Virus record (IMG/VR): IMGVR_UViG_3300005613_000202
Span: 1-36,505 of that record
Direction: 5' to 3' (one strand)
From: a virus
Length of the DNA: 36,505 nucleotides
A program made the translations under genes and the position numbers. Positions 33,129 through 36,505 of the stretch are shown in pieces. Every line of letters starts with the position of its first letter. The stretch's first letter is position 1. Below the pieces are notes generated by a model. The model did no database searches and had not been told where the DNA came from. It saw only the letters and a list, made by a program, of their open reading frames with translations.

Positions 33129-33152
33129 AATTGTTTGTTTTAAATGTTTCAA

Positions 33153-33184
33153 CAAATATAGTATTAATTTCTATATAAATTCAA
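33153..33184 (-). promoter_or_regulatory. Leftward promoter of the helicase-methyltransferase gene
   Basis: On the minus strand: TTG (33184-33182), 21-bp spacer, TATATTTG (33160-33153), followed by the shared leader AAACATTTAAAA (33149-33138). It overlaps the 3' end of the 33171-33464 gene. Confidence 0.75.
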
Positions 33185-33464
33185 GTTTATCAATAAATTT
33201 TCTAAATACTTCAGCGACATCGTTATGCTGGTCACTTACTCCTTTCTCGACCTTACCATTGTAAAGACTGTTTAAGAAGTCTTCAATGGTGTATTTAAGT
33301 TTATCAGTAAAAACATTCGGTGCTACTTTGTTAGCTTCTTCTATGTGGTCTATTAATGCTAATAGTCCTCCTGTTGCTATTACTATAGACTTATCAAAGT
33401 TAGGTTTATCACTTAAGTATAACCTTAAACGTTCTTCTTCTAGTTGTGCTTTGCTTTTAATCAT
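33171..33464 (-). CDS. Hypothetical protein (97 aa)
   Basis: The start is set at the ATG at 33464 (MIKSKAQLEEE), which overlaps the stop of the 33457-33567 gene as ATGATTAA; a TTG at 33485 is a weaker alternative. Helical and acidic, with a hydrophobic stretch IVIATGGLLALIDHI near residues 27-41. Function unknown. Its 3' end carries the promoter of the next gene. Confidence 0.7.
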   Translation of the reverse strand: MIKSKAQLEEERLRLYLSDKPNFDKSIVIATGGLLALIDHIEEANKVAPNVFTDKLKYTIEDFLNSLYNGKVEKGVSDQHNDVAEVFRKFIDKLEFI

Positions 33465-33567
33465 GATTTCTGTATTTATGTTCAAAATATGCTATTGCTA
33501 ATCTTATCACTCCGTATGCTAGGACTATCCCAAAACATACACTAAAGCTAATTATTATCATTTTCAT
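33457..33567 (-). CDS. Small single-pass membrane protein (36 aa)
   Basis: Begins MKMIIISFSVCFGIVLAYGV: a hydrophobic segment covering residues 3-26, then a short basic tail (YFEHKYRNHD). Its stop overlaps the start of the 33171-33464 gene, and its start lies inside the 33548-33664 gene. This chain of overlaps supports translation. Function unknown. Confidence 0.55.
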   Translation of the reverse strand: MKMIIISFSVCFGIVLAYGVIRLAIAYFEHKYRNHD

Positions 33568-33664
33568 GTTTATAAAATTTTAATTGTTTTAAAATCATTG
33601 AATGTTCTTTTTTTAACGCTCTAAAGTAGTGCTTCATTAACACGTTTCCTTTTCTTTTTCTCAT
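33548..33664 (-). CDS. Small basic protein (38 aa)
   Basis: Begins MRKRKGNVLMKHYFRALKKE. A strongly basic, helical peptide that could bind nucleic acid. Its ATG overlaps the TGA of the 33661-33849 gene as ATGA, the typical coupling seen elsewhere in this genome. Function unknown. Confidence 0.55.
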   Translation of the reverse strand: MRKRKGNVLMKHYFRALKKEHSMILKQLKFYKHENDNN

Positions 33665-33849
33665 ACTTCTAAATTGGTTACTTGTTCAAAACTTTCTTTG
33701 TCTAGGTACTGGAAAGAGTTATTAGCTATATCAACAGCTAATTTAATAAGTCCTTGTTTTGATGTGTTTCGATTGTTTTTTTTCGCTATCACTTCTAAAT
33801 GTTGCAAGTCAATGTTAGCGAAGTCAATGATACTTTTTCCTTTCTTCAT
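33661..33849 (-). CDS. Hypothetical protein (62 aa)
   Basis: Begins MKKGKSIIDFANIDLQHLEV. The second half (NTSKQGLIKLAVDIAN) has a helix layout loosely like a small DNA-binding protein, without a diagnostic motif. It is the first gene of a leftward four-gene chain (33849 down to 33171) and has the clearest promoter in the window just upstream (33876-33905). Confidence 0.65.
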   Translation of the reverse strand: MKKGKSIIDFANIDLQHLEVIAKKNNRNTSKQGLIKLAVDIANNSFQYLDKESFEQVTNLEV

Positions 33850-33875
33850 AATATTAGTTATTTATTTTGTTACTG

Positions 33876-33905
33876 CAAATATAACTATTATTTATTAAAT
33901 AACAA
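33876..33905 (-). promoter_or_regulatory. Leftward Bacteroidota-type promoter
   Basis: On the minus strand: TTG (33905-33903), 19-bp spacer, TATATTTG (33883-33876). It lies 26 bp upstream of the 33849 start and directly downstream of the methyltransferase terminator. Confidence 0.8.
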
Positions 33906-33922
33906 GTTTTATTATATATTTT

Positions 33923-33970
33923 ACTACATTAAATAAAAAACCCCTTGAAAATCAAAGGGTTTAATGTAGT
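33923..33970 (-). terminator. Long hairpin terminator after the methyltransferase gene
   Basis: Inner stem 33938-33948 / 33952-33962 (11 bp with one wobble), followed on the minus strand by a T-run. An outer stem ACTACATTAA (33923-33932) / TTAATGTAGT (33961-33970) encloses it and shares two bases with the inner arm. A downstream block at 33972-33995 contains a further inverted pair (GTGTA / TACAC). Confidence 0.75.
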
Positions 33971-34002
33971 TGCGTGTATATAGTTGTTGTACACAATATG
34001 GC

Positions 34003-34707
34003 TTAGGTCTGTACATTAAATAAAGTTTCGTGCATAGAATTTTTAAAAGCCTTAATTCGGTCATTTGCTATATTAAAGTATTTCTCATCCATTTCAATAC
34101 CTATAAAGTTTCTGTTAAACTCAACACAAGCAAGTGCAGTCGTTCCGCTTCCCATAAAGGGGTCTATTATTGTGTAATCTTCAGGAAGAATACCTATAAT
34201 TCTTTTCATCACTTCATAAGGCATTTGGCAAGGGTGTTCAGTTTTTTCCTTGCTTACATTTTTAACTTGGTTTATTTCCCACCAGTCATATAACCTCGCT
34301 TTTTTTCCTTCGGCTATTCGTTTTGCTATTCGCTTATCTGTTGGGTTTTTATATGGTTGTCCTACTTTCCTAAAGTCAGGTTTTACGCCAAAAAAAGCTA
34401 TATCCCTATGCTGTTTACCAGTGTTTGAGTTATAAACCCAGCTTACTACTTTTTCAGGAAATAAACCAATGTTAAAAGAGTGCTTGTACAGGTATTCAGG
34501 ATAATGTATTATCACTTGCTTGTTTACACCAAAGATATTTTTTAAGAAGTCGTAATATTCATCTTCCTTCATTTTATCTTTATAGGTATTGTAGTGGTAT
34601 CCAATATTAAAAGGTGGGTCGCTTACAAAAATGACCTTACTAAAGTCAATATCTAAATTCTTTAGTTCTTCAATAGAGTTCCCGTTTATAGTTTTAATTT
34701 CGTTCAT
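34003..34707 (-). CDS. Beta-class N6-adenine-type DNA methyltransferase (234 aa)
   Basis: Catalytic motif IV SDPPFNIGY (about residues 29-37) comes first and the SAM-binding IDPFMGSGTTALA (about 178-190) last, followed by FIGIEMDEKYF. This is the beta-class arrangement with a DPPF motif typical of N6-adenine enzymes. No cognate restriction endonuclease is nearby. It probably methylates phage DNA to evade host restriction. It shows no close resemblance in motifs to the fused methyltransferase, so the two likely modify different sites. Confidence 0.9.
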   Translation of the reverse strand: MNEIKTINGNSIEELKNLDIDFSKVIFVSDPPFNIGYHYNTYKDKMKEDEYYDFLKNIFGVNKQVIIHYPEYLYKHSFNIGLFPEKVVSWVYNSNTGKQHRDIAFFGVKPDFRKVGQPYKNPTDKRIAKRIAEGKKARLYDWWEINQVKNVSKEKTEHPCQMPYEVMKRIIGILPEDYTIIDPFMGSGTTALACVEFNRNFIGIEMDEKYFNIANDRIKAFKNSMHETLFNVQT

Positions 34708-34781
34708 AAGGCTTTTAAAAATTCTTTATTAGTTCTGTTCTTTTATTAAGGTTAGTGCTTCAATGTCGCCATACAGTGTAC

Positions 34782-34842
34782 AACAATGTATAAAAAACAT
34801 TAAAACGATTTTTTATACGAGTACGTTGTAGGCAATTGCCTA
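34782..34842. other. Palindromic intergenic block with hairpin and 14-bp palindrome
   Basis: The gap 34708-34839 has no gene. A perfect 10-bp stem, GTATAAAAAA (34788-34797) / TTTTTTATAC (34809-34818), has the loop CATTAAAACGA. Outside it are ACAAC and GTTGT arms, followed by the perfect palindrome TAGGCAATTGCCTA (34829-34842), which overlaps the stop of the next gene. The loop sequence recurs in the hairpin at 36142-36185. Confidence 0.65.
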
Positions 34843-35079
34843 AACTTGACTATCCCACCATTCAACAAAATCTTCGTATCTTAAAGTTTTTGCCTTTTTA
34901 TAAGCCTCATTGCTTAATCGTTTAGGCAACTGTTCGCTTTGCCCTACAACATCGTGTATGCGTAAGGCTTGCTCCCGTTCATTAATAAAGTTTTCAATTC
35001 TTGATTGTATTGTTTCATCACAGCAATCTGTCGCTATCAAAAATCTAACATCCTTTACAACTTGTTTTATATTATCCAT
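34840..35079 (-). CDS. Hypothetical protein (79 aa)
   Basis: Unrecognised. Helical, with a CC pair near residue 19, ERIENFINEREQAL-like charged helix, and a C-terminal YEDFVEWWDSQV. Its stop codon lies in the 14-bp palindrome of the downstream intergenic block. It stands alone between structured gaps. Confidence 0.6.
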   Translation of the reverse strand: MDNIKQVVKDVRFLIATDCCDETIQSRIENFINEREQALRIHDVVGQSEQLPKRLSNEAYKKAKTLRYEDFVEWWDSQV

Positions 35080-35119
35080 TTCAATTTAATTTTATCGTTA
35101 ATAAATCGCCCTACGCATA

Positions 35120-35176
35120 CACGAGAACCGGTTATAAGAAATGCCTTAGTTCATCTTTCTAATTGAGATTCTCGTG
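35120..35176. other. Inverted-repeat intergenic block
   Basis: CACGAGAA (35120-35127) and TTCTCGTG (35169-35176) form a perfect 8-bp inverted pair around 41 bases. CTACGCA occurs on either side (35111-35117 and again after 35200). The gap 35080-35217 holds no gene; no T-run makes a terminator certain. Confidence 0.5.
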
Positions 35177-35217
35177 AGAAAAACAAAAAGAAAATTTTGC
35201 CTACGCACTTTTTAAAA

Positions 35218-36081
35218 TTACTTATACACCTCACAAGATTCGCTACAACCATCTAATTTGTATTCTTGTGCAAATAAATCTAACTGTTCTTCTGAAAGCA
35301 TACCCATTTCAAATAATTCTTTAATTGATTTACCACCTCTAAAAAAAGAAATAACTTTATCTGAATTTCTGCTTAAATGGGAATATTTATTAATCATACT
35401 TTGCCACCATTCAAATCTTTGTGGGTAATCTTTTGTGTTTTGCACTAATACTTTAAAAGATTTTTTCCAACAAATATCGCAATTACCTAAATTTATTGGA
35501 ACTTTTAAGTTAAATTTATATCCACTCCACCATCTAAGTATATCTATTTTTTTCGTTGGATAATCTTTCACTAAAGGATATAATATTTTTTTCTTAATTC
35601 TATTCTCATTCATTCTATCAATTTCATCAACTCTAATTCCTATTGCTTTCCAATAACCTTTCCATCCTATAGATTTAAGATATTTTTCAATAGGCTTTCT
35701 TTTTAATTGGTCAGAACAGAAAGGAGCGGAGGAGCAAGGTATGCCAATAGCTGAAATCATTTCTTCAAATGGTTCTCCATTTCTTGATGCTGTTTCAAAA
35801 GTAACTTCTTTAAAAGATACTCCCCACCCTTTTTTTGTAATCAAAGTTCCATCTTCTTTTCTGTGCTTAGATTCAATCCAATGTATTTTTACACCGAAAT
35901 TTATTTCACAATCCCTTACAAATTCAAGTGTTCCTTCATGTTCTTTTCCTGTGTTTGCAAAAACAACTATAAATTCATATTTTTCATTATATTCTTTTGA
36001 ATCAAGTATTCTTTTTAGCATATAAGCAGAAGTTCTTCCACCTGAGAATGATATAAGTAATTTTTCTTTTCCCTCGCTCAT
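35218..36081 (-). CDS. PAPS-reductase/ATP-pyrophosphatase superfamily protein (287 aa)
   Basis: The N-terminal LISFSGGRTSAYML (9-22) is the SGGxxS pyrophosphate-binding loop of the adenine nucleotide alpha-hydrolase fold; FVVFANTGKEHEGTLEFV-type strands follow. Later are IPCSSAPFCSDQLKRKPI (about 113-130) and GNCDICWKKS (about 197), plus a C-terminal CSESC, which could bind iron-sulphur or zinc. Phage members of this family are common but mostly uncharacterised. Some relatives (DndC) act in DNA phosphorothioation. It stands between two structured gaps near two DNA methyltransferases. Confidence 0.85.
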   Translation of the reverse strand: MSEGKEKLLISFSGGRTSAYMLKRILDSKEYNEKYEFIVVFANTGKEHEGTLEFVRDCEINFGVKIHWIESKHRKEDGTLITKKGWGVSFKEVTFETASRNGEPFEEMISAIGIPCSSAPFCSDQLKRKPIEKYLKSIGWKGYWKAIGIRVDEIDRMNENRIKKKILYPLVKDYPTKKIDILRWWSGYKFNLKVPINLGNCDICWKKSFKVLVQNTKDYPQRFEWWQSMINKYSHLSRNSDKVISFFRGGKSIKELFEMGMLSEEQLDLFAQEYKLDGCSESCEVYK

Positions 36082-36141
36082 TTTCTTTTTGTTTAGTTTA
36101 TCGTTCTATTAATATTTTCCATTTAAAGTCGGCACTTCTTA

Positions 36142-36185
36142 TAACACCATATTAGAAAACATTAAAACGTTTCCAATATGGGTTA
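36142..36185. other. Long hairpin in the gap before the 36188 gene
   Basis: Arms CCATATT (36147-36153) / AATATGG (36175-36181), extended by GAAA/TTTC inside and TAAC/GTTA outside. The loop is ACATTAAAACG (36159-36169), identical to that in the hairpin at 34788-34818. The gap 36082-36187 contains no gene. Confidence 0.65.
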
Positions 36186-36187
36186 CG

Positions 36188-36442
36188 TTAGCGCACATTT
36201 TGAAACTCGTTGTTAAATGGCACAAAGCAAGGGGCGTAATACTCATCTTTCCCATTGTGATGCCTGCAAATTGGTTGATATATCCACCCACCAGGCACTC
36301 TTGTAATATCTGTTCTTACGCCCCACTTCATATCAGCGTGTAATGTTTCATTCAATCCAAGTGAATATAAACGTGCGCTAACATCGGCTATAAAATCATT
36401 GCCGTTTTGCTGCTTATCCGAAGGTTTGTTCTCTTTACTCAT
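36188..36442 (-). CDS. Hypothetical protein (84 aa)
   Basis: Unrecognised. A polar N-terminus of about 20 residues (lying in the terminal repeat) is followed by a compact domain with RVPGGWIYQPICRHHNG and a C-terminal YYAPCFVPFNNEF. The PGGWIY motif and the Cys/His pairs suggest a small beta-rich, possibly metal-binding protein. In the circle it lies downstream of the 132-440 gene. Confidence 0.65.
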   Translation of the reverse strand: MSKENKPSDKQQNGNDFIADVSARLYSLGLNETLHADMKWGVRTDITRVPGGWIYQPICRHHNGKDEYYAPCFVPFNNEFQNVR

Positions 36443-36505
36443 TTTGTTTCTAATTTAAAATTTAATGCGTTTTAATCGGCAACGCTTCATAGCCGTAGCC
36501 ATTAT
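36383..36505. repeat. Terminal direct repeat, right copy
   Basis: Identical to 1-123. See the left copy for interpretation. Joining the two gives a circle of about 36.4 kb in which the leftward early genes continue without a break. Confidence 0.9.

Noticed and set aside
34782-34842. Integron attC site
   Set aside because: The hairpin layout is suggestive, but the flanks lack the RYYYAAC/GTTRRRY core pair and no integrase is present.
1-36505. Prophage or temperate lifestyle
   Set aside because: No integrase, excisionase, CI-like repressor or host flanks are visible; the ends join into a circle.
1-36505. CRISPR arrays and tRNA genes
   Set aside because: No regularly spaced direct repeats and no cloverleaf with a T-loop/anticodon pattern were found by eye; a tRNAscan-SE run would settle the latter.

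Overview
The window is almost certainly one complete phage genome. The first and last 123 bases (1-123 and 36383-36505) are identical, so the contig closes into a circle of about 36.4 kb. It carries a full set of siphovirus-like genes and shows no integrase, lysogeny repressor, tRNA or CRISPR array, which suggests a virulent phage. The host is probably a member of Bacteroidota, likely a flavobacterium-like organism. The sequence is very AT-rich, Shine-Dalgarno sites are rare, and several leftward genes are preceded by the Bacteroidota-type promoter TTG-N19..21-TAnnTTTG. Several proteins look like families common in Bacteroidota phages.

Layout. (1) Leftward early genes run from 3428 down to 132. 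They comprise an ERF annealing protein, an unknown 169-aa protein, a small ribbon-helix-helix-like protein, an SSB-like protein with an acidic DDLPF tail, and then small unknown proteins. (2) A gene-free, repeat-bearing region (3429-3996) is a candidate replication origin. Its right edge carries a rightward promoter and a leader RNA predicted to form two hairpins with complementary loops. (3) Rightward replication genes (3997-8278) encode a homing endonuclease, a primase/helicase-type ATPase, an SF2 helicase, a VRR-NUC nuclease, a DUF3310-like protein and small proteins. (4) Rightward virion genes start with terminase (8288-9900), followed by tail genes and the tape measure (9897-18035), a small HTH protein and a beta-rich fibre protein.

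(5) A glycan cassette (19684-21499) holds two glycosyltransferase-like proteins and an LpxA-like acyltransferase. It is followed by two genes in the opposite orientation with their own promoter (21454-22252). (6) Head genes come after the tail genes, in the order protease-scaffold, major capsid, probable tail tube, unknown, portal, connector. (7) Receptor-binding or appendage proteins precede a lysis block of holin-like proteins, a spanin-like protein and an M15 peptidase, which ends in a bidirectional terminator at 30912-30939.

(8) The rest (36442 down to 30945) is leftward and, across the circle junction, continuous with region 1. It holds a SNF2-type helicase fused to a DNA methyltransferase, a second DNA methyltransferase, a PAPS-reductase/ATP-pyrophosphatase-like protein and small genes. 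Several are separated by unusually long, palindromic intergenic stretches.

No DNA or RNA polymerase gene is visible, so the phage probably recruits the host enzymes while supplying its own helicases, annealing and SSB-like proteins, and DNA methylation. The most noteworthy non-coding signals are the leader RNA at 3889-3972, the iteron-like origin region, and a leader motif (AAAYATTTAAAA) shared by at least five leftward genes.
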